DNA of 64,000 nucleotides, taken from NCBI GenBank assembly GCA_965200115.1, contig OZ241336.1, forward strand, positions 3,782,001 through 3,846,000, written 5' to 3'. This DNA comes from JAPOUP01 sp026708635 (GTDB taxonomy: Bacteria > Pseudomonadota > Alphaproteobacteria > Rhodobacterales > Rhodobacteraceae). The translations under genes were made by a program, and so were the position numbers. The notes beneath the pieces are model-generated. The model saw only the letters and a program-made list of their open reading frames with translations. It made no database searches and was not told where the DNA came from. Shown here one piece after another: positions 35,628 to 43,539 of this stretch (positions are counted from its first letter, which is position 1; every line of letters begins with the position of its first letter).

Positions 35628-36697
35628 CAGTTCTCGACGATCAGGTGGGTGTTGGCGGCATCGAATCCGAGCGTAACGTCCGACCCGCTTTCAGAGGTCG
35701 CGCGGTCCTCGCGCAGTTTCTCGACCGTAACGATCCGCCCACCGGCGGTCTCCACCTCGTACTGGATGCGCGAGCCCAGGGCATATTCTTCCAGCAGACG
35801 GCCCGAGATGGTGTATTCGAAACCGTCAGTTCCGTCGCCGAAACGAACATATTCCGGGCGCACCATCAGCAAACCCTTTTCGCCCTCCGGCAAGTCGGTC
35901 CGCGCCACATCGGGATCGACTTCCAGTCCGCTTCCGGACAGTAACCCTCCGGTCGAGGTTACCTCGAAAAGGTTCACCTCCCCCATGAACTCAGCGACGA
36001 AGCGGCTGACCGGCTGACTGTATATTTCGTCCGCGACAGCGATCTGTTCAAATCTGCCGTCTTTCATTATGGCGATCCGATCCGACATCACCATTGCCTC
36101 TTCCAGCGAATGTGTGATGTAGACAAAGGTTTTGCCGGTGCGGTGGTGCAGGTCCTTCAGCTCTTTCTCCAGCGTTTTGCGCAGCCGGTAGTCCAGCGCC
36201 GAAAGAGGCTCGTCAAAAAACAGGATCTCCGGCTCGAACGCCAGCGCTCGGGCGAGCGCCACGCGTTGCTGTTCGCCGCCCGAGCACTGCGATATTCGCT
36301 TGAAATAATAATCGCGTGGCAGACGCAGTAGGTCGAGTAGTTCCAATGCGCGGGCCTTGCGTTTCCCGGGGGTGATTCTGCGCAGCTTGAGGGGGAACTC
36401 GATATTCTGTCCGACGCTCATATGCGGGAACAGCGCCAGTGACTGAAACACCATGCAGGTTGGCCGCTCATGCGCGGGCGTCTCGTCAATCCGTTTGTCC
36501 CGAAGCCAGATCGCGCCATCAGAAACCTCATCCATCCCCACAAGCAGACGGATCATCGTCGACTTGCCGCTGCCGGACGGCCCTACGATGGTGAAAAACT
36601 CACCTTCGTGGATTTCCAGATCGACTCCGTGCAGCGCGGTAAACCTACCGAATTTCTTGACGACGTTTTCAAGGCGCAGAAGAGCGTCTGAATTCAT
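35627..36697 (-). CDS. Amine-type ABC transporter ATP-binding protein (PotA-like)
   Basis: 356 residues. Walker A GPSGSGKST, signature CSGGEQQRVALARAL (cysteine in place of the usual leucine), Walker B ILFFDEPLSALD, switch histidine in YITHSLEEAM, and a C-terminal TOBE domain. It is 61 bases downstream of the binding-protein gene and touches the permease gene. It energises uptake in the system assigned here to the microcompartment substrate. Confidence 0.94.
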   Translation of the reverse strand: MNSDALLRLENVVKKFGRFTALHGVDLEIHEGEFFTIVGPSGSGKSTMIRLLVGMDEVSDGAIWLRDKRIDETPAHERPTCMVFQSLALFPHMSVGQNIEFPLKLRRITPGKRKARALELLDLLRLPRDYYFKRISQCSGGEQQRVALARALAFEPEILFFDEPLSALDYRLRKTLEKELKDLHHRTGKTFVYITHSLEEAMVMSDRIAIMKDGRFEQIAVADEIYSQPVSRFVAEFMGEVNLFEVTSTGGLLSGSGLEVDPDVARTDLPEGEKGLLMVRPEYVRFGDGTDGFEYTISGRLLEEYALGSRIQYEVETAGGRIVTVEKLREDRATSESGSDVTLGFDAANTHLIVEN

Positions 36698-36758
36698 GAA
36701 GTTTCTCGCTTACCGGCGCGTGGAATCAGAAACTGATACCACGCGCCATTTCGCCTCG

Positions 36759-37892
36759 TCAGGAACGACGCGCCTGCGTGTAAATGTCGATCAGCGTGTC
36801 GTAAGAGGCCACGACCTCGTAATCGAGTGAACGCGCCATCTCTTCCGCGAGGCTGTCCATCTGGATCGCGTCGAGTTCCTCCGCGTCAAACAGTGCCATG
36901 ACTTCCGGATTGCCCATCTGGCTGACCGGATTGTATGTTCCCTCGGTGAAAGCCACCGCCTTTGACGCTTCGGGTCCCTGAACATAGTCCAGGAAATCCT
37001 CCGCAAGGACGCTCGGGTCAGGATTGTTCACTGCCGAAGTCAACTCAATCCAGACGACGCCGCCCTTGCCATCGACAGGCCCGGAGTTCGGCGTGATTCC
37101 GCGCACGTTTGTTGCGCCATCGTAGCGCGCCGGGGACGCCGTATATGTACCGCCCGTGAAATAGGCGTCTATCTCGCCATTGATCAGCGCGGTGTTCATG
37201 GCCACGAGATCGTCGGTCAGAAGCTTGGCACCGCCAAAGATCGCCTCCGCGGTCGATCTGAACCGCTCGATATCCGCGCCCTCCACTTTGGCGAAGGGGT
37301 TCAGACCCGCCGTCAGGCACATGTGGATCACGTTCCAGTTGTCATAGGTTAGCACGCCATAGCGGCCCTGCATCGCCGCATCGAGGAACAGGTTCCATCC
37401 CTGATCCTCGGCCGTTCCGCGGCTGATTACATCGGTGTTCACCACAAAGCTGAACGGTCCGTACCGCTGCGGCATGCCGATGAGTTCACCATCATTGGCG
37501 AAAGCGAGCGGATAGTCCCGGAATTCCGGCAGCATCCTCTCGAAATGCGGCATAAAGCGCTCCTTGTTGAGAGGCTTGATTAAACTTTCGGGATACAGCT
37601 GATCGCGCGCCCAGGGTTGGTTCACGTTGATCAGGTCCCATACGTTGATTTCGCCGGCTCGGAGCTTGTTGATCATGTCGGGGTCGGACGTACCGCTTTC
37701 GGCGCGCACTGTCGAACCCGGATGCGCCGAGCGAAACGGGTCGAGGATGGCGTCGGAGTTATAACCTTCCCAACATAGAATGTTCAGTTGATCATTTCGG
37801 TTGGCGAACGCTGGGCCGACCAGAGGGCCTAGCGCCGCAGCGCCGCCCAGGGCCGCGGCGCGACCTAAAAGTTTCCGTCTTGAAAGCGTCAT
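36759..37892 (-). CDS. PotD/PotF-like solute-binding protein with Tat-type signal
   Basis: 377 residues. The N-terminus MTLSRRKLLGRAAALGGAAA carries a twin-arginine motif (SRRKLLG) before a hydrophobic stretch ending PAFANRND, so export by Tat is likely. The mature part is of the polyamine-binding family (LNILCWEGYNSDAILDPFR, DLINVNQPWARDQLYP, LIGMPQRYGPFSFVVNTDVIS, FTEGTYNPVSQMGNPEVM). It heads the operon of ATPase, two permeases, SDR, kinase and hydrolase. The natural ligand is probably a small amine or aminoalcohol. Confidence 0.92.
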   Translation of the reverse strand: MTLSRRKLLGRAAALGGAAALGPLVGPAFANRNDQLNILCWEGYNSDAILDPFRSAHPGSTVRAESGTSDPDMINKLRAGEINVWDLINVNQPWARDQLYPESLIKPLNKERFMPHFERMLPEFRDYPLAFANDGELIGMPQRYGPFSFVVNTDVISRGTAEDQGWNLFLDAAMQGRYGVLTYDNWNVIHMCLTAGLNPFAKVEGADIERFRSTAEAIFGGAKLLTDDLVAMNTALINGEIDAYFTGGTYTASPARYDGATNVRGITPNSGPVDGKGGVVWIELTSAVNNPDPSVLAEDFLDYVQGPEASKAVAFTEGTYNPVSQMGNPEVMALFDAEELDAIQMDSLAEEMARSLDYEVVASYDTLIDIYTQARRS

Positions 37893-38362
37893 GCTATTCT
37901 CTCCTCTGCTGGTTTAGTTGGATTGGCTTTTGCCCGGACACCTCGCCATACTTCATTCTGCGCGGCCGTAATCCATGAAATATATTTGAGTGTCAGTCGG
38001 TTGCTCTTGGACGGGGCAAATCCTTTGGAAACGCAGTGTAGCAGTGCTCAGGTGGGTTTCAAGTGCAGTGAAGCGCGCGGCGTCTCTGCGGGTTTTGCCG
38101 GGTACCATTACGCCGGTGCCACTCATTACCCGGAGGTCTGTCGCCTTGCCGAGGTAACCGGCCGGAGCCGGGGCATGGTAGGGCATGGTACCGGCGACGG
38201 CGTTCGGTTTTGTCGACATCATGGTACCGACTGGCGTTCGCATTCCGTTTCCTTTCTGATGCCCCATGGGGGTATCGGCGCCGCCATCCTTGCCCGCCGC
38301 CTGGTTTCGGGCGGACCGAGGGAAACCTGCGCCCTCCCGCGCCGCCAGGAGCTAAAAATCCG
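37893..38362. other. Gap between the shell operon and the transporter operon
   Basis: 470 bases. It should hold the end of the shell-protein transcript and the promoter of the binding-protein gene. A minus-strand frame from about 38243 to 37953 begins with an AAAGGAAACGG-like ribosome binding site and MRTPVGTMMSTKPN; it has no family resemblance, so I do not call it a gene. Short repeats of the type GGTACCATG occur at about 38186-38226. Confidence 0.45.
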
Positions 38363-39013
38363 CTACGGCGGGATATCAGGGTGGGATACCTTTCGTCCAT
38401 TGATCGTTCCGAGCAACTCCGTGATGCGGTCGCGGGCAACAGCCATCTGGTCAACGGTTCCCGACATGAAGATACGTCCGGTCGCACCCATCATCTGCAC
38501 ATCATTTATGGTCAGGCCAGGTGCGGCTTTTTCCGCCTCGTTGGCCGCGACACAGGCAAAAAGCGCAGGCGCCATTTCGTAAATTAGCAGCGCGACTCCA
38601 GGCACGAGAATCGATCCATCGCGCGATCGATTGAGGATAATGGCGTGCTGATCCGACAAATCTTCGATGATATCGTGATATAGCACCTTCGGAGCAAGCT
38701 GGTCGGTGGCTTTGGCTCCGATTCCTTTCAGGATCGCTTTCCCCGCGGCATCCAGATCCTCCATCCTTTCCGCATGCAGTTCAAGAAGCCCGAATTGCCG
38801 CTCGGTAAAGAGGATCCCCGGCTCCATATCCGGAGTTTCCTTTAGCGCGAGATCGGCGATACGATGGATGCTCAGCGCTGGAGCCACCTCGATGATCAGG
38901 GAATTCTGTCCCCTGAACGGTGGATAGGCCCGGGCGCGGATCGGCGACGAAAGATAAGCCGCGAACTGCGGTTGAAGGTCAGCGATCGGAAGATAGACGC
39001 GAAGCTCGGTCAT
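38363..39013 (-). CDS. Microcompartment shell protein, trimeric BMC-T (first)
   Basis: 216 residues made of two BMC domains in tandem. The first covers about 1-100 (TELRVYLPIADLQPQFAAYL, ILFTERQFGLLELHAERMED) and the second about 105-205 (HAIILNRSRDGSILVPG, LLIYEMAPALFACVAANEAEKA, GATGRIFMSGTVDQM). Such fused proteins form pseudohexameric trimers in the shell facets, often with a large gated pore for cofactors. It shares its layout, including the KxxxLYH/xDDQHA-type linker, with the second BMC-T at 40002-40613, so the two are paralogues. It is the last gene of the shell operon, 26 bases after BMC-H. Confidence 0.9.
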   Translation of the reverse strand: MTELRVYLPIADLQPQFAAYLSSPIRARAYPPFRGQNSLIIEVAPALSIHRIADLALKETPDMEPGILFTERQFGLLELHAERMEDLDAAGKAILKGIGAKATDQLAPKVLYHDIIEDLSDQHAIILNRSRDGSILVPGVALLIYEMAPALFACVAANEAEKAAPGLTINDVQMMGATGRIFMSGTVDQMAVARDRITELLGTINGRKVSHPDIPP

Positions 39014-39039
39014 GTCCTATCGCCATCAATCCTCATAAT

Positions 39040-39318
39040 TCACTTTGCCGCTTCGAAGTGCTTGCCGAGATCGGCGTGCGGCCGCGGAATGACGTGTACC
39101 GCGGTTACGTCGCCGACCGCGCTAGCGGCCTGGGCACCGGCTTCCGTCGCCGCCTTGACGGCACCCACGTCGCCCTTGACCACGACGGAGACGAGGCCTC
39201 CGCCCACTTCGTTGCGTGCCACGATCTCGACATTGGCCGCCTTTACCATCGCGTCAGCTGCGGACAGCGCCGGCACATAACCCTTTGTCTCGATCATTCC
39301 GATTGCTAGATTTGCCAT
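39040..39318 (-). CDS. Microcompartment shell protein, hexameric BMC-H
   Basis: 92 residues from the ATG at 39318, standard for BMC-H (PduA/EutM/CcmK type). It opens MANLAIGMIETKGYVPALSA, the most conserved BMC stretch, with the pore loop around NEVGGGLVSVVV and the C-terminal VHVIPRPHADLGKHF. Hexamers tile the facets of the shell, and the small pore passes substrates while slowing aldehyde loss. It lies 19 bases after the BMC-P gene. It is the only BMC-H in the window; the shell would use it with two BMC-T types and one BMC-P. Confidence 0.96.
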   Translation of the reverse strand: MANLAIGMIETKGYVPALSAADAMVKAANVEIVARNEVGGGLVSVVVKGDVGAVKAATEAGAQAASAVGDVTAVHVIPRPHADLGKHFEAAK

Positions 39319-39337
39319 GGGATTTCCTTTCCAAAGC

Positions 39338-39595
39338 TTATTTACCGGATGTTTCGTCAATTGATCCGACTATGAGAGCGTCGACTGGAGCCGTTCGGTC
39401 CGTCCGGTCAATGAAGTACGCGGCGGCGACCGATCCCTGGGTGACCAGAACCGCCTCTTCGGTGTCGCAGCCAAGCGGGTCAAATGCGATCAAACGGTCA
39501 CCACCGTCAATTTCGACTTCGAGCAACGCACCGCCCGGCAGCGTATCCACATGCCGTGAGGACCAGATTTTTCCTTTCACACGCCCTTTGATCAT
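39338..39595 (-). CDS. Microcompartment vertex protein, pentameric BMC-P (EutN/CcmL family)
   Basis: 85 residues of the EutN/CcmL family: MIKGRVKGKIWSSRHVDTLPG, LIAFDPLGCDTEEAVLVTQGSVA and APVDALIVGSID. Pentamers cap the twelve vertices of the shell, so their presence implies a closed compartment. It overlaps the 136-residue gene by four bases and precedes BMC-H. Confidence 0.95.
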   Translation of the reverse strand: MIKGRVKGKIWSSRHVDTLPGGALLEVEIDGGDRLIAFDPLGCDTEEAVLVTQGSVAAAYFIDRTDRTAPVDALIVGSIDETSGK

Positions 39596-40002
39596 GCATC
39601 GACCCTCTTGATCCGAATGCCTCTGCGCCGCGCCCTGTCCTTGGCCAGCGGTGTCACGCGCGCCTGTTGTGGCACGCGTAACGTGCCAGGCCCGATACCC
39701 GCGAGGTCCGCCTCAGTGATGAGTTTCTTGTCAAGCATGGCGGTCCCGGGTTTCGCATCCGTACCGGTCGACGATGGTGGGGCGGGCGCGGTGCGGTCCA
39801 GCACGAAGCGAATTTCGCCGCCTTTGACCTTGTCCGCGAAGTCGCGGGAAGACATGCGCTTGACCAGACGCCGGGCAAAGGCATTCAGGTCGTCGGACGT
39901 TTCGATCCGTATGGATTCGGGCAGTGCGCCCGGGCGCTCCGACAGCAGGGCAGCCAGTTCCTCGCGCAGGATCGCGCGGATTTCGTCGCGTATCACGGAC
40001 AT
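39592..40002 (-). CDS. Microcompartment-associated protein with probable targeting helix
   Basis: 136 residues of unassigned function. The N-terminus IRDEIRAILREELAALL is an amphipathic helix that closely resembles the C-terminal tail of the aldehyde dehydrogenase from the same operon (TRDTLRTMILEELRNL), so both are probably shell-directed encapsulation peptides. A linker rich in Pro/Ser/Thr follows, then KKLITEADLAGIGPGTLRV and a basic end VTPLAKDRARRRGIRI. The VTPLAKDxAxxxGI segment recurs in other microcompartment-linked proteins. It could be a scaffold tying cargo to the shell. It overlaps the BMC-T and BMC-P genes by one and four bases. Confidence 0.82.
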   Translation of the reverse strand: MSVIRDEIRAILREELAALLSERPGALPESIRIETSDDLNAFARRLVKRMSSRDFADKVKGGEIRFVLDRTAPAPPSSTGTDAKPGTAMLDKKLITEADLAGIGPGTLRVPQQARVTPLAKDRARRRGIRIKRVDA

Positions 40003-40613
40003 TAGACGGCCCCTGCATCGCGTAAGGCCTGTTCCGCCGCGTTGCGCGCGTTACGTACGTCGGCCTCTGTCCCTGCGAGATACAGGCGGCCATTCGCGCC
40101 GATCATCCGCATGTCGATGACCTTGATGTCCGCCTCTTTCTCGGCCTCGTTACAGGCGAGGATTGCATAGGCCGCGGATCGGCATTCAAGCAGGTATATG
40201 CTGTCACCGCCGATCACCATGGACCCCAACTTGTTACGGTTCATCAGGAACGCGTGCTGGTCATCGATATTCGTAACCAGATTTGAGGCGAGGATCCCGG
40301 GCTTGGCGATGTCGTCTAACGTCTGGCCCAGCGCCTCCAGGATCGCCGTCGCGCCGGACTCGACTTCGGCTGTGGAGCGGGAATGGAACTGCAGGGTGCC
40401 GAACTGCCGTTCGACCACCAGCAGGCCAGCGCGCACGTCGGCACTTTTCAGCACGATATCGATCAGGGTTTCGACGTCCAGACCGGGTGCGATTTCGACG
40501 ATCTGGGCGGCCATGCGAAGTCTTGGCAGAGTTCCGCGCATCCAGGTCGAGATATACGCAAGCGTCTGGGGTTGAATCTGGTCGATGAAGATCGAGGCGC
40601 GGAGATCGGTCAT
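40002..40613 (-). CDS. Microcompartment shell protein, trimeric BMC-T (second)
   Basis: 203 residues with two BMC domains: the first to about residue 95 (LRASIFIDQIQPQTLAYIS, LLVVERQFGTLQFHSRSTAE), the second from about 105 (DDQHAFLMNRNKLGSMVIGG, YLLECRSAAYAILACNEAEK, GANGRLYLAGTEADV). It is the paralogue of the protein at 38363-39013. Having two BMC-T types suggests different gates or pore properties. It is translationally coupled to the aldehyde dehydrogenase (four-base overlap). Confidence 0.9.
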   Translation of the reverse strand: MTDLRASIFIDQIQPQTLAYISTWMRGTLPRLRMAAQIVEIAPGLDVETLIDIVLKSADVRAGLLVVERQFGTLQFHSRSTAEVESGATAILEALGQTLDDIAKPGILASNLVTNIDDQHAFLMNRNKLGSMVIGGDSIYLLECRSAAYAILACNEAEKEADIKVIDMRMIGANGRLYLAGTEADVRNARNAAEQALRDAGAV

Positions 40614-42124
40614 CCGGAACCGCCTTTAAGATTGCGAAGCTCTTCGAGGATCATCGTGCGCAGGGTGTCCCTGGTCAGCTCGGGCCCTGGTGTATCCACG
40701 ACGCGAGTTTCCGCGACCGGAACCGGTTTCCTGGGCAGTGCGTTGAAATCCAACGCTGAAAGATCGGCGGGGGCGTCGCGGCCGAAGGCGATTCTGGTCC
40801 AGTGAACCAGATGCTGCGGGCCAACGTTCTCGCCGACCGAGGACCGTCCGGCGTAGCCCGTACCGATCATGAACGACGGCGGAAGGTAGGTGGCGAAGCC
40901 CGCCGCACCCTGGCTGCAGGGCGCGTTGACGACGACCCTGTTCACGGGTACCGCGTTCGAGAAGGCGAGCAGCCGGTTTTGGTCATTTCCATGGAAAGCG
41001 GCAGAATGTCCCGCTCCGCGTTTCGCGGCCTGCGCGGCAAAAGTCACGGCCTGATCGAAATCCAAAGCCGCCGTGAGCGCCAGCACCGGGCAAAGCTTTT
41101 CCCGGAACAGTACGTCGTCCTGCCCGGGACGCTCCACCACGGGTACCAGCACCTTGGTCGCGTCATTCACGCGGACGCCGGCTTCCTTCGCGATCCAGAG
41201 CGCGGATTTGCCGATGGCGTCGGGATTGAAACGGCCGTTCGTCCACAGGCGGTCGCGCAGTCTGCCCGTATCCTCCGCGTTGCAGATATGGGCACCCGCG
41301 GTGCGCAGCGCGCGCTCCATGTTTCCGCGATTCCGCTCAAGCGTCAGACAGATGCTTTCGTTCGTACACAGGATTGAGTTGTCGAAGCTCTTGCTTTCCA
41401 CGAGGCACCGTGCGGCGTCATCCACCGTGGCTGAAGGATCGACATAGGCGACGCCATTGCCTGGTCCCACCCCCAGAGCGGGGTTTCCGGACGAGTAGGC
41501 GGCCCGAACCATCGCATTGCCGCCCGTGGCCATGATCACGTTGATCCTGTCGGACGCCATAATGTCCTCGACCAGTTCGACCGAAGGTTCCTCTATACAT
41601 TGGACAAGGCCGGAGGGTGCGCCGGCCGCCTCGGCCGCCACCGCCAGATATCGGGCGGCATCGGCGGAGCATTCTCTTGCGAGAGGGTGTGGGCTTAGGA
41701 CGATCGCATTCCTGCTCAGGATTGCCAGCATCGTTTTGTAGTAGACCGTCGCGACGGGATTTGTGACCGGCGCGAGCGCGAGAACCACGCCCGCGGGGGC
41801 GGGTATTTCGATGATCTTGCGTTCCTGATCCACGCGCGGAGTGATCAGATCAAGATCGCGGTAATGGTCGAGCAGATCATGGGTGCAAAACCGGTTCTTC
41901 AGCGTTTTGTGCTCGACAACTCCGTAGCCTGTCTCGCGCACAGCCCACTCAGCATAGTGAGCGGCTCTCTCGTATCCCGCCCCGGCGACGGCCTCGGCGA
42001 TACGCAAAACCGCGCCACGGTCGAACCTGCGGAAATACTTCGCCGCCCAGGTGGCCCTAACGACCTTCATCCGGGTGGCCGAAAGATCGCGGTCGGGGAT
42101 GTTCAGTAGCGGCCTGCTAGCCAT
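40610..42124 (-). CDS. CoA-acylating aldehyde dehydrogenase with C-terminal encapsulation peptide
   Basis: 504 residues, the signature enzyme of aldehyde-oxidising microcompartments. It turns an aldehyde (propanal if the substrate is 1-amino-2-propanol) plus CoA and NAD+ into acyl-CoA. The NAD-binding part contains APVTNPVATVYYKTMLAIL and ATGGNAMVRAAYSSGNPALGVGPGN in pieces; the catalytic cysteine is Cys253 in FDNSILCTNES. A linker of about 20 residues leads to the last helix TRDTLRTMILEELRNLKGG, a typical encapsulation peptide. It overlaps the class III enzyme gene by one base and BMC-T by four, so cargo and shell are co-expressed. Confidence 0.93.
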   Translation of the reverse strand: MASRPLLNIPDRDLSATRMKVVRATWAAKYFRRFDRGAVLRIAEAVAGAGYERAAHYAEWAVRETGYGVVEHKTLKNRFCTHDLLDHYRDLDLITPRVDQERKIIEIPAPAGVVLALAPVTNPVATVYYKTMLAILSRNAIVLSPHPLARECSADAARYLAVAAEAAGAPSGLVQCIEEPSVELVEDIMASDRINVIMATGGNAMVRAAYSSGNPALGVGPGNGVAYVDPSATVDDAARCLVESKSFDNSILCTNESICLTLERNRGNMERALRTAGAHICNAEDTGRLRDRLWTNGRFNPDAIGKSALWIAKEAGVRVNDATKVLVPVVERPGQDDVLFREKLCPVLALTAALDFDQAVTFAAQAAKRGAGHSAAFHGNDQNRLLAFSNAVPVNRVVVNAPCSQGAAGFATYLPPSFMIGTGYAGRSSVGENVGPQHLVHWTRIAFGRDAPADLSALDFNALPRKPVPVAETRVVDTPGPELTRDTLRTMILEELRNLKGGSG

Positions 42125-43413
42125 CAGAAGGATTTCCGCATCCTGTCGAGAAGCTGTCGGGCGCGCGGCATGGCGGCGTCAAACCGGTCCATGATCTCCT
42201 GACAGAGCTCGACATCCTTCACGACACCGGGCTTGAACTGCAGAACCCGCTTGTCCAGCGAAGAGAAGATCGCCCATATCCCGTTTTCGTAAAGCGCGCG
42301 CGATACCGCCACGGCGCCTTCGGGATGATCGAACTCCAGCCCGAGAACCACACCGCGCTGGCGAACGCCGCGGAAAATATCGGTGTGACGGGCCATCATC
42401 TCGGCCATGGACTGCGCGAAGAACCGGGCTACGAACTCGATATTTGAGGCGACTTCGGGCCGTTGCAGCATTTCCAGTACGTGGTGACCCACAAGGCAGC
42501 CCAACTCCGATCCGCCTGCGGTCGATATATGTGCGGCACCGTCCTCGATCTGCCATTGACCGCATTCCTCGGTCACAAGGCAGGCGCTGATCGGGTAGAT
42601 GCCGCCCCCCAGCCCCTTGCCGCAGACGAAAATATCGGGGCGCAGGCCGTAACCCTGCCAGCCCCACATCACACCCGTGCGCATAAGGCCCGTCTGGACC
42701 TCGTCAGAGATAAATCTGGCCCCATACCTGTGGCAGAGGTCCTGACAGTTTTTCAGATAACCCTCTTCGGGCATCGGAAAGCCATAGGTCGCCGGAATCG
42801 TCTCGATGATGAAGGCCGCGACATCGCCTTTTTTCAGCTCACGCTCCAGGGCATCGGCATCGTTGAACGGGACCTGGATGAATTCGTCCGGACGATCGGC
42901 GAGAAAGATCTTGCTGAACCGATCGTCACCTGTGGCCACAGAGAGGCCGGAATGGCCGTGATACCCTTTGATGATCGAGATAATTTTCCGGCGCCCGGTG
43001 GCGTAGCGCGCGGTCTTGATCGCGATTTCGACGGCTTCGGCACCGCCCGCACCGAAGATCGCATATTTCATATGCGGCGCGGTCCTCACCAGCTTTTCCG
43101 CGAACGCCGCCCGTGTCACCGAAGGGAACCAGTGGTTGCCCATGTCAAAGTAGTCGAGGCCTGATTTCAGCACTTCCACCAATTCGGGATGCCGATGCCC
43201 GAAATTGTAGGTTCCACCGTTAAGGTGCAGGTCGATCAGGCATTTGCCCGACATATCATATAGCCGGTAGCCCTCACGACGGTCGATTACCATCGGCGTG
43301 CCGGCATCCTTCCAGAAACTGACCTTACCGGGATTCCAGTACTCAGCCGCCTTGCCGAGCAATTCTTCCTTGGAGGCGAAAGAGAAATAGCCGTAGTCAA
43401 ACACGCGAATCAC
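42124..43413 (-). CDS. Class III aminotransferase-fold enzyme, probable aminoalcohol-phosphate phospho-lyase
   Basis: 429 residues, PLP-dependent fold type I. Lys266 in VCGKGLGGG is the Schiff-base lysine, Asp237 in FISDEVQTG pairs with the PLP nitrogen, and FGAGGAEAVEIAIKTAR binds the phosphate. Members of this subgroup include ethanolamine-phosphate phospho-lyase. In RMM-type microcompartments the corresponding protein is thought to split 1-amino-2-propanol phosphate into propanal, ammonia and phosphate, which explains why a kinase and an aldehyde dehydrogenase accompany it. It is the first gene of the shell operon, divergent from the DeoR regulator. A true aminotransferase is the alternative. 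Confidence 0.88.
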   Translation of the reverse strand: MIRVFDYGYFSFASKEELLGKAAEYWNPGKVSFWKDAGTPMVIDRREGYRLYDMSGKCLIDLHLNGGTYNFGHRHPELVEVLKSGLDYFDMGNHWFPSVTRAAFAEKLVRTAPHMKYAIFGAGGAEAVEIAIKTARYATGRRKIISIIKGYHGHSGLSVATGDDRFSKIFLADRPDEFIQVPFNDADALERELKKGDVAAFIIETIPATYGFPMPEEGYLKNCQDLCHRYGARFISDEVQTGLMRTGVMWGWQGYGLRPDIFVCGKGLGGGIYPISACLVTEECGQWQIEDGAAHISTAGGSELGCLVGHHVLEMLQRPEVASNIEFVARFFAQSMAEMMARHTDIFRGVRQRGVVLGLEFDHPEGAVAVSRALYENGIWAIFSSLDKRVLQFKPGVVKDVELCQEIMDRFDAAMPRARQLLDRMRKSF

Positions 43414-43460
43414 CCTTGAGGTCGGTCATGATAATGCGAGATTTATGACAGAAGTCAAAC

Positions 43461-43490
43461 TATTTTTGTGTTAAATCGGGCAAAAAAATA
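43461..43490. promoter_or_regulatory. AT-rich inverted repeat in the divergent promoter region, candidate DeoR-family operator
   Basis: TATTTTTG at 43461-43468 is mirrored by CAAAAAAATA at 43481-43490 with 12 bases between. It sits in the middle of the 126-base region between the shell operon (minus) and the deoR-type gene (plus), a likely place for a shared operator. The strand composition contrasts with the GC-rich surroundings. Confidence 0.4.
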
Positions 43491-43539
43491 AATCGATTCT
43501 TATGGATCCTCGTGTATTCTGTGCGTCCGGAGGTATCTC

